Shown here: positions 1 through 11,728 of the stretch, piece by piece
Position numbering within the stretch: position 1 is the first letter of the stretch
Layout of the letters: the number at the start of each line of letters is the position of its first letter
DNA from: Acanthochlamys bracteata
Lineage: Eukaryota; Streptophyta; Magnoliopsida; Pandanales; Velloziaceae
Direction of reading: 5' to 3'
DNA: 64,000 nt
Assembly: GCA_019914995.1 (NCBI GenBank)
Contig: CM034132.1
Coordinates: 188,501 to 252,500 of the forward strand
Made by a program: the position numbers and the translations under genes
Notes under the pieces: model-generated
What the model saw: the letters and a program-made list of their open reading frames with translations, nothing else
Database searches by the model: none
What the model was told of the DNA's origin: nothing

Positions 1-203
1 TCAAAGCATATAACTAGAAGTCAAGCTCCAAGAAATCTTGTCTAGGCAAAATGCAGATTCCAGATTGTGCTATAACATTCAATCCTCGAAACAGCAGCAT
101 ATAAGGATTCATTCTTACAAACTTGTTAGAGACGCATTTCCTAGAAACATGCAGTATACGTGTTGTACGTGGGTGAGTGACAAATCAAAGTGGCAACAGA
201 TAC

Positions 204-1879
204 CTGCTCAAGATACGTATTCCGAACACGTGCAAAATCACGGGCTTCCTCCCTTGACTCGGCATACAAATTTGCTACCACAGAGAATAGAATTATGAAA
301 GAGACAAACTATAAATCCAATTAATCTGAAATAATCAATAAATAAATGAAAATGAAGATGATGAATATTACCAACGGCATTTCCCGTCTCAAGCCAAACT
401 GGATCTGATCGGGCTCCATTGGTGCTGACAAACTTATCTCCATATGTCATCTTGTTATGACCATTAAATGAGCTGGCCAAAGCAGGCGAACTTTTACTTG
501 TGCCAACACTGCCATCCATAGGGCCATTCCTTTCATATTTCCAATGTCCTGTATCCTGTGATGCAAGTTTCCTAACAGTTGACGCAAAATCAGTGGGGCC
601 TTTGAACAGACTAGCAGAATGATAAGCATGGGAAGCTTGCAATCCATTCTGTGTGTCGGCTACTGGAAGTGCAGGGAAGTCGGCAGGAGTAAGGCTAGGA
701 ACAGGTGTAGCCTTGGAGTTTTGGTTCTGATTTAGTCCACTGTCAACTTGAAGCTGGAGAATTAAACAACAAAAAAGAATGACTGTGATCAGTAGTGGAC
801 ATGAATAAGAACAGGAAATAACCAAAAGCTTTAAACTTGGCTGTTATACCCTTGAAAACCTTCAAGGACATTTTACGCTGTAGAACTCTAAATGACACTC
901 TGTAAGGGGAGTAGTCAAGAGGAACCTACATGTGTCCTCTTAAATATATATATAAGTTAGGACTACGTCAGTATTAATTGCTTCATTTTAAAAGACAAAG
1001 GTGAAAAGGAGAATTCAAGTAGGCAATTCTTTCCCAGTACAAGGCAAAGGTGAAAAGGAATTTATGACATGTAGGAAAACAAAAAAGAAAAGGAATGAAT
1101 CTGGCTGAGATACTGACGCATACCTCAAGCTGTGTGAGAATCTCAATCGTTGTGTTCAAATCACAACTACTGGCATGATATACACCCCTAAGGCTCTCAG
1201 AAGAAAATCCAGGAAATTGTGATGCCAAAAACTCCAAAGGGTTAAAGGCAGAATCATCAACTACTGCATTACCAGCTAAATCATTCATGAATCCAGCACT
1301 AAAGTCATCATTACATTGTTGCCCCTCCATTCCAAACGAGAGCTGTTGATCACCATTTATGAATTGAGTTTCCCAGACTGAAGGGCCAACAAAAGCAGTT
1401 GCCGATTGATCAATAGGGCTGGAATAACCCAGTTTTTCACTAAAGCCGGCACTATCAACAAAAGGCAGCATATCCTGTCGCAAACCCACCAATTGATTGG
1501 TTGATAAGGGAAGTCCTCTACTTTCAGAACTGTCATGTATGGACAATCCAGTGAGTGAGAGTTGCTCATGACCATTGGACTCATCTTGTCCCATGGCACT
1601 GAAGTCAGGGGTGATGTCATCAGGAAGCTGCTTACGCCAATATTGATAAGCCTCATCATCTGAACTGTTTGAAATATTCGATCCTGATCGATCCAGGACA
1701 GCTTTTCCAGACGATCCGGGTAAACCTGATGTAAAATCTTCATTCTTACTAATCCCAGCAGCAGATTTAAGGGCTGACGGGACAAACTCTGCTGCATTTG
1801 GATTCAGAGTGGTGGATTTCTTTGGCAACTCCAACTTCAAATCGTTCTCTTGGAAGTTTCCTTTTATAAACTTACTCAT
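204..1879 (-). CDS. CID7: CID7-type PABP-interacting protein (PAM2, CUE, DUF1771), 3' end outside window
   Basis: Three coding exons are visible: 1124-1879, 372-753 and 204-274. They join in frame with GT-AG introns, and the gene runs off the left edge inside an intron. The start is the ATG at 1879; an ATG-less stretch precedes it in the frame. Residues 22-37 form a PAM2 motif (STTLNPNAAEFVPSAL), the docking sequence for the MLLE domain of poly(A)-binding protein. Residues about 212-252 form a CUE-like ubiquitin-binding helix bundle (NPLEFLASQFPGFSSESL). Exon 3 opens a DUF1771 domain (ANLYAESREEARDFARVRN), which in this family precedes a C-terminal Smr nuclease-like domain, here outside the window. 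The order PAM2-CUE-DUF1771 points to CID7 rather than the short CID5/CID6 proteins. Probable role is in cytoplasmic mRNA metabolism; this is known for the family and inferred here. Confidence 0.9.
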
Positions 1880-3290
1880 CTTTAGATAAAGTACGAAAGA
1901 TACATACAAAGTATTTCAAACACAAACGAATTCCACAAGAATTATCCCAACCCTGCAAATCGAGTTTGACAATAAGATTCTACGCGAATCAAACCTAGTA
2001 AAAGAAATCCCACATTGCCAAAATTATCTAAGGAAATTAAGAAGTCAGAAATATTACAAAAAGGAATCTGCAATTATGTCTTCTTCGTAATCACACTGAT
2101 GCCATAAACTTATCCAGCTATTCAGGGTAACTATGCTACCACCTTAAAAGAACCATGCGTATATCATTTAATGGTGAAAGCACTTATTTGACATCTTAAC
2201 TTGGTAGTACGGAGATCCTCCAAAGTTCCTTAACAATTGATACAGAATATTACATTTTAAATCAACGTCGTTTTACTTGGCATCTATTTATTCCCTCAAA
2301 AATGCTTTCAATCTGAGCATCGGTAGGAAAGCATTCTTAGCAATTTTACACGCATTTCATTTGAGGTGGCAAATAACATGGAATACCACTTGAACAATAA
2401 GAAAAGGTTCCGAGCAGAGTTATGAATGTACACGTCTCCAGCAAAGGACATTACTGAAAAACTAAGACCTAAGCATGTCGACACTCATGAAACTCCAAAG
2501 AGGCACAAATATTGCGAGGTATGGTTGGAGATAAATTTGAAAATCACTTAGAAAAACATGATATTAACTAGTCTTACTAAACAAAAGAGCATTCACAACA
2601 ACGCAGAAATTAAAAGCTGCTGAAGATGGTTACTCGCAAACTATCAAAACTCTCCAAAAATTTTTGTGTTAAATCCAGAAAATTTCTTTCCTAGAAAAAC
2701 ATAGAGAAGAAAAATATTCTCTCTTAATTTACTTCAAATTACACTCAAATCTTAGACGCTCAACAAAATTCGAAGCAAAGAATTCCAGATCTCGTCCTTC
2801 CGTTGAATAAAACAACACGAGTAAACGTTTTATCTATAGAATCAAATAAGGCAAGTGAAGACCACTTGAATACTTCAGTTATCCAAAAAAAAAATCACAT
2901 ATATCCAAAATTGGAAAAGAACTCGAACGAGAACCAATACCTTTCCTCAGGTCAATGATTGGATAGATTGATAAGAACACGTCCATGGAGTAAACCCGTA
3001 AAGCAAGCAGATAACTATTTTTCGTCGATAAATTCACAAAAAGAAATTCCTCTTCTCCTTCCAATAAACCACAAATAAATCCGGAAAAGAAAAAAAACAC
3101 AAACAGTCAAACTCGCGTAGCTGAATAGAAGAAGGGTGGGGGGATTTGAATAGAATTGAATTAGGATTTGATTGAAACCCTAACCCTAACCCTAGAGAAC
3201 ACGGTAGCCATGGAAACAACAGAGGTGGTGGTGGTCGATTTCTGTTGTTGCTCTTCTTCTTCTTCTTCTCAACCTTTCGATTGCGATCTA
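1880..3290 (-). other. Probable 5' leader with leader intron of the CID7-like gene
   Basis: No open frame of coding quality lies between the CID7 start codon and about 3290 on either strand. The minus-strand end of the interval (3220-3280) is rich in GAA/CAA repeats and looks like a plant transcript leader, followed by the telomere-like motif at 3175-3194. A candidate leader intron would fill 1900-3100, but I cannot place its ends. Small ATG frames here (for example from 3219) would be upstream ORFs if transcribed. Confidence 0.4.
3175..3194. promoter_or_regulatory. Telo-box array upstream of the CID7-like gene
   Basis: The plus strand carries two and a half telomere-like CCCTAA units here, starting AAACCCTAA. 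Telo-boxes near transcription starts are established features of plant genes for translation and ribosome biogenesis and are bound by TRB-type Myb proteins. That fits a poly(A)-binding-protein partner. Position in leader versus promoter is not settled. Confidence 0.55.
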
Positions 3291-3299
3291 TCTCGTTTC

Positions 3300-4540
3300 C
3301 CTGCTCTTGGTTGACCCCTGCCTTAAATTAATTGTTCCTTTTATTTCTTTATTCATGTCCATTCGCAAACTCAGCTCTTTTCTTATATTTTTGGTTACAA
3401 ATGACCTAACCTGCTACATTGCTCGTTATTTTAGGCTTTTAGCTCTCCCATGAATTTGCAATTTGAAGCATGAGGATTAATTCTAAGTAAACTATGTTTA
3501 CAGCTCTGATTGTGCAAAATGAATTTGATTTATGAATTTATTTTTCGCGTGCGGTACAGATATGGTAAGAGGGTATATCTATTAATAGTGAAAAGTCTAG
3601 GGGATTTAGTGAATAACGAAAAGAGAAGAGTTTTGCGGAAAGAACCATATGAGTTGATATTCGTGGAAAGGTACAGAAACACGTAATCAAGCGGCGGGAA
3701 TCGTCGGGACAGTTGAAACACGGCTGTCGAAGAACACTAACGAGGATGACGATTTGCCTCGGGATCAGTTCACTTATCTTAACGGGTTCATGTATGCAAC
3801 GGGTCGGATCCGGAGTACTTTTAAGTTGTTGCCTAAATTAACACTGCAGTCATACGGTAAACATACACACCAATATACACATTCATATCATATATAAATT
3901 ATATACATTGAAGATATGATCTCCGTAATAAAAAATATATATATTAAGCTTATAATAATAGCGGATTTTATTTTGATCGTAGAATAATTTTATTTAATAG
4001 ATATGACTTAATAAATTACTTATTATGAAACAACAACCGAAAGTTGAATACCCAAATTACCACACGTAATTTTGTACTTTCACGCATAATTGTGCTCATC
4101 GAATGACGCTGTTCATATATCAACATTACGTACATATGTATATATATTAAAATCGATTAATATTTTATTTGAATAAGTAAGCGTATGGATTAATTTAGTA
4201 AAATAACCTTTTCTAATTAGTCCTAGTCGCGTCTTCTTGCCAACTAGGACAGAACTGGATCCAATCAATAATGCATCTCTCTGATTATTGATTGGAAACC
4301 ACAAATACAATACACATGCTCAAACAGCAAACACCAATATATACGAATAGAAAGTAACACATACAGAAATTGATCACGAAATATACGTGGCCGTCATTGA
4401 TTAGTTAACCACTAAAAAGATGTACAACAGCGCGACTCCCGGAAACAAACCACTGACGGCTGACAGCTGTCAATGACGTGTACAAAAAGCTTTCCTTAAT
4501 TGATGCGTGCCCCACATTCGAACCCCAATTTCTTCTCCTG
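3300..4540. other. Divergent intergenic region between CID7-like and DUF1677 genes
   Basis: AT-rich spacer separating two divergently transcribed genes. It contains a GC-richer patch at about 3690-3845 with a short open frame I do not recognise (see findings). The part next to the DUF1677 gene holds an ACGT-core element (TGACGTG, about 4474-4480) of the kind bound by bZIP factors. Confidence 0.5.
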
Positions 4541-4541
4541 C

Positions 4542-4550
4542 TATTTAAAA
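4542..4550 (+). promoter_or_regulatory. TATA box of the DUF1677 gene
   Basis: TATTTAAAA lies 51 bases before the first ATG (4602) and about 190 before the main ATG (4734), followed by a pyrimidine-rich CCCTTCTTCCTCTTC stretch typical of plant initiation sites. Confidence 0.6.
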
Positions 4551-4601
4551 CCCTTCTTCCTCTTCAAAACCAGAGAAGAGAAGAAAAACAGAAATTAGAA
4601 A

Positions 4602-4670
4602 ATGGGTGAAGCCGCAGAAGCACCACAACAAGAACCAGCGGAGATCGATGCCTGGGAAACCGAGCGGTGA
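4602..4670 (+). other. Upstream ORF (22 codons) in the leader of the DUF1677 gene, same frame as main CDS
   Basis: ATG at 4602 in a good context (AAAATGGG) opens a 22-codon frame starting MGEAAEAPQQEPAEIDAW and ending at TGA 4668-4670. The frame is the same as that of the main CDS at 4734, and no other stop lies between. It may be a regulatory upstream ORF, or the original N-terminus cut off by a nonsense mutation. Confidence 0.55.
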
Positions 4671-4733
4671 AATCTCAGCCTTCGGTTTAATCTCGCGATA
4701 TCGGAGATTCTTCGATTTATTTTGATTCAATCG

Positions 4734-5108
4734 ATGGAGATGGTGATCAAAGTGGAGCTTGTATTGTGCGAGTGCTGCGGTCTAGCAGAAGAATGCACGC
4801 CTGAGTACATCGAACTGGTCCGAACCAAATTCGGCAGTAGATGGGTTTGCGGGCTTTGTGGCGAAGCGATTCAGGACGAGATGAACCGGACGACACCGAC
4901 CGGTGGTGGTTCGATTACGGCGGAAGAAGCGGTAGGGAGACACGCCGGGTTTTATACTGCGTTCAGGTTGGCGACTACAACGCCCACTCTGTCGGATAGA
5001 TTGATTGCTGCTGTAAGACAGATTATGCGGCGGAGTCTTAGTAGTCCGAAAAACTCACCGAAAGTCTCTGCTGCTGCTGGATCTGTGCTTGCTGGCGAGG
5101 TAATTTGA
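4734..5108 (+). CDS. DUF1677 family zinc-ribbon-like protein
   Basis: A 124-residue single-exon frame. The start chosen is the ATG at 4734 (MEMVIKVEL); the open frame extends further 5' but only with non-ATG codons until the upstream ORF. The diagnostic DUF1677 core is at residues 10-45: CECCGLAEECTPEYI followed by WVCGLCGEAI. These paired Cys motifs suggest a metal-binding knuckle. A Ser/Ala-rich C-terminus follows a basic helix (LIAAVRQIMRRSL). The family is plant-specific and of unknown biochemical function; I assign none. Size matches typical members. The upstream TATA box and leader ORF suggest translational control. Confidence 0.85.
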   Translation: MEMVIKVELVLCECCGLAEECTPEYIELVRTKFGSRWVCGLCGEAIQDEMNRTTPTGGGSITAEEAVGRHAGFYTAFRLATTTPTLSDRLIAAVRQIMRRSLSSPKNSPKVSAAAGSVLAGEVI

Positions 5109-6556
5109 TGATTTAGTTTCCTGAATAATAAAATTGTTGAAGGGATGGAGATTGAAAGACGGAAGAAGATGGATTTGGAAAGTTTGAGATTGGATCTATC
5201 ATCATCTATACTATGTGGATCGAGTATATATGAATATATGTAGCACTAGAACTTTTAAAATTTAATGGTACTAATAATTTGATCTGCAAGTGGAAATATA
5301 CATCTGGAGATTTTAGCTGTAAATATTGGATGAGAATTTTTGTGAAGAATTTGTGATTCATGTTTTCTTTTGGGTTCTTTGAAAGTTTCGTTGAATTCTG
5401 AAAACATATCGTACTAATCAATTGCTCACGGAGCAAATATGTTGAAGCAGGTAAATTTTACCAAGTTGTGCTTTGTGTTATGATTGTCGCGAGAAGAAAA
5501 GAAATTGAGTTTTTTTCCAATGAAATTGTTGGCAGTTTGTGACCAACTGCGTTGGTTGTGGTAAATTCTAAGTTAATTTGATAGCGTCAATGTTTTTCAT
5601 TTCTTGTAAGCATTTTGCTATTTGTATGATGATGCTTCTAAGAAAGAAGCTAATGATTTTATTACAACTCCATCTTTGCTATGACAAGCAAAGAAACAGT
5701 AGAACTAGCATCTATTGATATTCTTAGATAAATTGGAGGGTTTAGTTATTGATTGTAGTATATATCGGCATCTAACTAGAACATACCCAGAAGTTATCAC
5801 CTAGTTTCTTTCCCATCAATAAATTAAGTTTCTTTCTTTTCATTGCATCATGATCATAAGATAGAAAATCGAATATAAAATTTGCATCTTCAAAAGATAG
5901 AATTTTCCATGCTGGATCCATGTAAGACGTTCACCTTCAAATATTCTTTATATCTCGTTTTAACCAGTCATTAATCTCGTCTAGTTTTCCTAATTACTTT
6001 TTTAAAGCGTTTACATATATGTGCGTTAAAAATATCAACGACAATTTCCACACAATATCTGCTGATCTCATTTGCTTAAACTGGAACGCATGTTAATTAT
6101 TTAACTTATTGAACAAATCTTTTAGTTAAGCTAAATCATTCACTAACCTTACGTCATGATCAATCATTTCAATTTAGTGAATTTTTGGGATCTCATTGCA
6201 TGGCTGACAAAGAATTAAACACGAAAACAGAAATGTCTTTTCGATATATGGAACACGTTAACATCCATCCTTGCTTGCTGGTTGTGCTGTGTGGACATTT
6301 TTTTATTCTCATTTTAATAAAAGCAAGTAGAATAGTTATATATATCTAGTACTGACGACTTGATGAAGAAGATGCTACAGGGCATTAATTAACTTCTTTT
6401 CTTTGTCCTAGAAAAATTGCTATCCTTCGTGGCCGTATTGAGCGTATAACTTTATCAGATTAATTTTTCATCAAGATCAATAATTTCTCATTTTCTTAAC
6501 GGAAATATTAATATTAACATCAATGCTAGATAAGAAAATACATGCACAAGATGGCG
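5109..6556. other. Intergenic region, nothing recognised
   Basis: AT-rich spacer downstream of the DUF1677 gene. The first 300 bases are probably its 3' UTR. No coding frame with family similarity, RNA gene or clear repeat was seen. Confidence 0.5.
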
Positions 6557-6780
6557 AATTGTTTGGTTTAACTTATCAAAAAAATATTTTTTAATTTTTA
6601 ATTTATATTTTTTAATATTATAAATATTTAAAAAAATTATTTTATAATTTAAAAAAATTATATAATAATATTTTTAATTATATATTTTTTATTTTTTAAA
6701 AATAAAAAATAAAACTTATTCAAATAAATAAAAATATTTTTATTTTAAAAAAACTCTATTTATAAGTATGTTTAAATGTC
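6557..6780. mobile_element. AT-rich MITE-like element
   Basis: About 220 bp of nearly pure A/T flanked by imperfect terminal inverted repeats: left AATTGTTTGGTTTAACTTAT, right end read inward GACATTTAAACATACTTAT. The TTTGG...CTTAT ends are shared with the elements at 34051, 47938 and 58495. No coding capacity. Confidence 0.5.
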
Positions 6781-7079
6781 TCCGGCATTTTCTGTCGAGC
6801 TTCATTTTATAGGTGTGGTTCTCACTTCCATGATCTGCCACTTCCACCTAATTGCTGGCGTTTTCGACCTCGAGGGACTCCCCGTAGATCTCCTCCGCAG
6901 GCGATGATACTACACTACTAAATAAAATATTATAATGAAATCAGCACGAGCTATATAATGAGATTTTTTTTACTAATATTTCTTCCATTCTTAAATGAAG
7001 CAGCGTTGTAGCGGCGAATGATTGATTCTTCAAAGCCACACACATGGATTCAAGAGTTCGCGTCGTTTTCGTGGTTGAT

Positions 7080-9222
7080 GAAGATGGCGGTAAGCCAGAA
7101 GAGTTCGCGTCGCCAAGAGATAGGAACGGTGATGGGAGCCAAACGGCGTCGACTGCCGCCGGAGCCGCCGTGGGGAATGCTAGTTTGTTGGGCGACGCCG
7201 CCGGTACGGCACGTTGGATCCCCACCAGTGCACTGCCTACAAGGTCTCTTGAGCTTCCGGACGCTACGGCTCCGACAATTCCGCAGGGATGGACGCCGCC
7301 ATCTCCGACGGAGCTGATGTTCTCTCTCTTTCACTTGTCGGCGGCGCTGCTCCGTACTTCAGGGACACCATTGCTATCGCAGATGTCGCCGACGCGGCAC
7401 GTGGAGTCTTCGTTGCATGCTCGGTGGGAAACAGCGGGCCGGCTCCTTCAAGTTTATCAAACGCAGCTCCGTCGGTGACCACTGTCGGCCCCGGAACACT
7501 AGATCGAGACTTTCGTGCTTACGCCGCCCTTCTCACAGAGGATAAATAGCCGGCGTATCACTCTACGCCGGTAAAGGAATGGGCAGCCGTATGGTCCCAA
7601 CCATCGGCGGTAATGCGGCTGCGCGACGCTAACCGAAACTCTAGTAGCTTGTGCCTCACCAAGGCCCTCGATCCGGCACGTGTGAGGGGCAAAATCGTAC
7701 TTAGTGATCCGCGCGTGTTGAGAAAGGAGCGGTGGTGAAGGCCGCCGGCGGAGTAGGGATGTTAGTGGCGTAACACTGCTGTAAACGGCGAAGAACTTGC
7801 CGCGGATGCACACCTGTTCCTGGGGGTTGCGGTCAGGAAGAGGGACGGTGACAGGATTAAGAAACTACGTGAAGAAGAATGCTAGGAATGCGCACGCGAA
7901 AGTAGTGCTAAGGCCCGGGGGCACAGTTCTAGGTGTTAAGCCGTCAACTGTTGTTGCAGCTTTCAGTTCTAGAGAGCCGAATACTATTACTCCGGAGATA
8001 CTGAAGCCTGATTTGATCGGCCCAGGCGTTAATATACTGGCTGGTTCGTCGGGATCAGTGGGACCTACTGACTTGGCGAAGGATCAACGGAGAACAGCAT
8101 TCAATATCATGTCAGGTATCTCTCTAGTCTCTCTATCCTGGTAGGTGTGTGTCATTTTGAAATTCTAAGTATGTTGTTACTGTTGCTTATATCTGTCTGT
8201 GATTTTGAAAATTGGAAGTATGTTATTAACGTTGCTTATATCTGTCTGTCATTTTGAAAATTTAGAAGTATGTGTCGATATCTCAACTGATTTCAGCACA
8301 GTCACTTGTTTAGCCGCTGATTTGGATGCCTCTATTGATTGTTTGTCGTTCGATGAAGGGAATAAAAGTTGGAAGTAGTGACATAAACAACATTGGATTT
8401 CTGAAGCAAATGTAGCGCTGCCGAAATTAGAGTAGAGGTTTCATGTTTTCGCATGGTCGTTGCCTGGAGAACCTCTGTGGTTTAGTAGATGGGAATCTAA
8501 GAAGCTTAAATATATCATATAGAGATTAGTAGTGTAGGCTTGTTCTAAATGGCTTTTACAGTTAGAGATCTGGGTTCTGAAGTCCAGGAGATGGCAATAT
8601 CTGTGTCTGGGATGGTGATATATTTATGTCTAAGCATCAGTGGTTTTTTAGAATTGCGTTACATGTGTGCTCTTACTGGTTGTTTACTCGCTCGTCTCCT
8701 TAGTCCTTGGAAAGAGTAGACCTATTTGTTGACTAGCAGCACTATGGTAATGAAAATTTTAAAGCTTGTTCTTGCACATTGCAAACTGTGCACAACCCTG
8801 CTGAAATCTGAATTGAACTTTCATCGCTTCATGCATAATTTGTCGATGTAGAACTAATATAAACTGATTTCACTAGCCTTAGAATCATTGCTTCTGGACT
8901 TTTAGGCTGTACCGTGGATAGGTCTTTGTTATATGGATAAGTTAATCCTTCTTCCTATGCATCCATAGGTACACTGAAACATATTCTCATGTATTAGCTA
9001 CATCCTGTACAGGTACATCAATGTCATGTCCACACATCAGAGGGGTTGCAGCCCTCCTCAAAGCTGCTCACCCTGAATGGAGCCCAAGTGTCATCAAGTC
9101 TGCCATGATGACCACTGCATACACAGTTGACAACACTGGGTCTCCCCTTCATGATTCTGCTGGTGGTTTCTTTGCAATACCATGTCATATGGATCAGGCC
9201 ACATAAACCCTATACAAAAAAT
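7080..9222 (+). pseudogene. Subtilisin-like serine protease (SBT1 type), 5'-truncated pseudogene
   Basis: Clear SBT1-type subtilase similarity in three changing frames. In order: SPRDRNGDGSQTASTAAG (7110-7170), [17 protein letters not shown] (from 7286), [10 protein letters not shown], then TAG at 7547-7549, GVSLYAGKGMGS in another frame, [11 protein letters not shown] and [20 protein letters not shown] (7910-8030), a phase-1 intron at 8116-9012, and [16 protein letters not shown] (9013 on). The family's DGHGTHT active-site motif reads NGDGSQT, so the catalytic His is lost. SSRGPN reads SSREPN. The signal peptide, propeptide and catalytic Asp region are absent, and a frameshift near 9178 precedes SYGSGHINP. 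The Ser motif GTSMS survives. Plainly non-functional; the living copy would be a secreted apoplastic protease. Confidence 0.92.
8151..8275. repeat. Short tandem repeat, about 2.6 units of 48-49 bp
   Basis: Units begin GTCATTTTGAAA and end GCTTATATCTGTCT at 8151-8198, 8199-8247 and a partial 8248-8275. The repeat lies just inside the intron of the subtilase pseudogene. Confidence 0.8.
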
Positions 9223-10884
9223 TTTCATAAGGTGATGTCTAAGTATTGTTTTTTCTTGTTTACTAGAAAGAACCTCTATGTTAGTTGTATGCAGGGTATG
9301 TGCTTAAGCTAGAGCCGCAAATTGAGTTCAAAGTGCAATTTGGGTTCGAGTTAACAAGCTGGCTAGATTTGTTACTGTATGAAATTTCAGTAATGTTTTT
9401 TTTCCTTGCTGATATTGTAAACTGTGGCCATTAGAAGATACCAGCTAGAACTTCGAATTGATTTTTGCAACTTCTGAATTATAATATTTGTTTGGCTTGT
9501 GATTAACGCCTCTTCCTTTTCCTTGAAACTTGATTTTGAGCAGAATTCCAATTTCCTGATTATTGCAGGCAAAATCTTTTGGCACGTGAAAGTGATGTTA
9601 GCAAAGGGAAAGTGGATACCGAGGGGAAAAACAGATGGGAGGGTAGAAGGTCAGTGACCTGCTATCTTAATTATGAAGAAATTAAACAACACTGAAATCC
9701 TGGCGTTCTAATATACATCTTTGTAGTCGTATATATGATTTCAGATTTTGCTAAGTGTTAGATGGGTCGGCGATAAAACTCGCTCTTAGAAACTAGCTCA
9801 ATAAAGGAGAGTGTTTAACCGACATATAACTATCAACACCTTCCCTCACGCATGAATGTCTGCTTTGGTAGCATATTAGATGGACTTAGATATAACTATT
9901 AATGAAAGCTAGATCAAAAACAGGACGCCGCTCGAGTTACATATGAACATTATAATAGTCTGACAATTTGATAATGTGGAAAAAATACGAATTCCAACTC
10001 CGAGAATTTTTTGCTTGCATGGTTCTTATATGCTCGTTCGCTTTCGACGGACTGTTAACTCATACTTGTAAATCTGGTTTTTTACGTTTGGCTAAAAATT
10101 ATCAAACATCTAGAAACGCTCTAGCATGTTATTTCTCCCAGATACTGTATAGTTCATATACTTGTTGCATATTCTCCGTTAACTACTGGGATTCACCTAA
10201 AAGAAAGGCAGCAAAGACGCTGAAAACAACTTTGCAACTGAAAGTTTATGCATGATCGTATAACTGAAGCTACCGAAAACTGCATGAAGTAGACAGAAAC
10301 TTAGACCTGGAAAAAAACTAATCTGAGCCTTTCAGTATCCAATAATTAGGACAAAGCAACTCATTTGTGGATATGTAATATATACACTACTTCTTAAAGC
10401 TAACAAAAAGCTGCTTTTTGAAAGCTAGAAGCAACATAGGTCCCCAAAAGCAACACTCAGTTCAAAAGATGCTTCACCTAATAAAGCAGAGTAATGCGTT
10501 TTCTACAAGTTGATTATCAACAACCATCCATTTCAAACTATCTCCTACTTTATTACATGGAACTTTCAACATGTATGAAGAAAAAAACATTAGCCATTTT
10601 GACAAGCTTTGTATGTCCTGGCCATGAGTTTTCTCTACAGAACTCAATGGATTCTTCTAACCCCACTCGTCATAACCTATTGTGGTCAGTTTAGGCTAGT
10701 GATTCTCTTTATCTAGCTACTCAAACTCTGCCAAACAATCAGAGAAGAAATGAAGACTAGACCCTCCCCAAACATCACCTACTCTCTAATGCAGCATATA
10801 TAATGCTCATGGATCTTCTTGATGAACTTGTCTAAAGAAAGTCGTACGCACAATTGATCTAGTTTCAATTTTCTTGAGAGAGTC
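9223..10884. other. Intergenic region, nothing recognised
   Basis: Spacer between the subtilase pseudogene and the LURP-one gene. The rest of the protease C-terminus (fibronectin-III-like domain) is not detectable. The short open frames here have no recognisable motifs. Confidence 0.5.
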
Positions 10885-11728
10885 ATGGGTGGAGGGAACA
10901 AAACCATGAAGCCTATTGTTAGTAAGCTCTTCTGTAGCTCCATGCAGTCAGTACTAATGGTTCGGAAAAGGCCTCATGTTGTAAACGGAGGCGGCTTTGT
11001 AGTTAGCAACGCAAGCCATGAGGTAGTGTTTGCAGTTGATGGATGTGGAATCCTTGGAACCAAGGGGGAGTTGGTTGTTAGGGATGGCTATGGAGCATCA
11101 ATACTCTACATCCGAAAAAGAGTAATAATACTTTGACATTTCTCATTTTGCATGATATCTTTCTTTTTTTTTTTTTGTATTCATCTTATCTTGTTTGTTG
11201 AATGCTGACTTCATTAGTTAAATTTTTTATCAGGGAGGACTTGTTCAAGCCTTAAGCGCTGGCAACAAGTGGAACGGTTATCTAATGGAGTTTGAAGGAC
11301 CGAGCAAGTTGGTGTTTAGCTTGACAGACCCGAAGTCTTGCCTCATGATGAATGGCGCTATACGGATCTCTATTGAGCCGAAGGGGCGAAACAAAGATTG
11401 GGATTTTGAGGTTCGTGGTTCTTTTGCTGAGAAGGATTGCACCGTTACTGACAGGCAAGGCAACGTTGTCGTTAAGGTGAGGATTCTGTATGGTTCATAT
11501 ACAAACTTAATGCTGGTGGTAAAATTAAGTATTTCAAATACAAATAAGATTTGAACTAGTTTTCTCTTACATTGTTTTGATGGAAACGTTTACGTATAGG
11601 TGGGGGTGAAGGAGATGATGAGCAGGGACTTCTATAATTTGGTTGTGCAGCCTGGTTACGATCAAGCTTTTGTGGTTGGAGTGATTGCGGTTCTGGACAA
11701 CATTCATGGAGAATCAACAAGGTGTTAG
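10885..11728 (+). CDS. LURP-one-related protein (LOR, DUF567/Tubby-like fold)
   Basis: Three exons, 10885-11121, 11234-11476 and 11600-11728, join in frame with GT-AG introns into 202 residues. The start ATG at 10885 opens MGGGNKTMKPIVSK. LOR hallmarks are present: VLMVRKRPHVVNGGGFVV early, a central VFAVDG strand, GGLVQALSAGNKWNGYLMEF (exon 2 start), KSCLMMNGAIRI, WDFEVRGSFAEKDCTVTD, and a closing DFYNLVVQPGYDQAFVVGV strand and helix. The fold is a beta barrel around a helix as in Tubby C-termini. LURP1 itself acts in basal defence against oomycetes; most LORs have no proven role. Position next to the subtilase and RIPK-like genes suggests orthology to AT2G05910 (from memory). Length is normal. 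Confidence 0.9.

Noticed and set aside
238..371. Extension of the CID7 exon 2 frame past the donor
   Set aside because: The frame reads through the intron; GT at 371-370 and the DUF1771 continuation at 274 show the true splice.
7050..7482. Minus-strand frames opposite the subtilase pseudogene
   Set aside because: Mirror frames of GC-rich former coding sequence; the plus-strand subtilase motifs explain them.
9968..10255. 95-codon plus-strand frame
   Set aside because: No ATG-context, domain or neighbouring exon support; composition is like the intergenic sequence.
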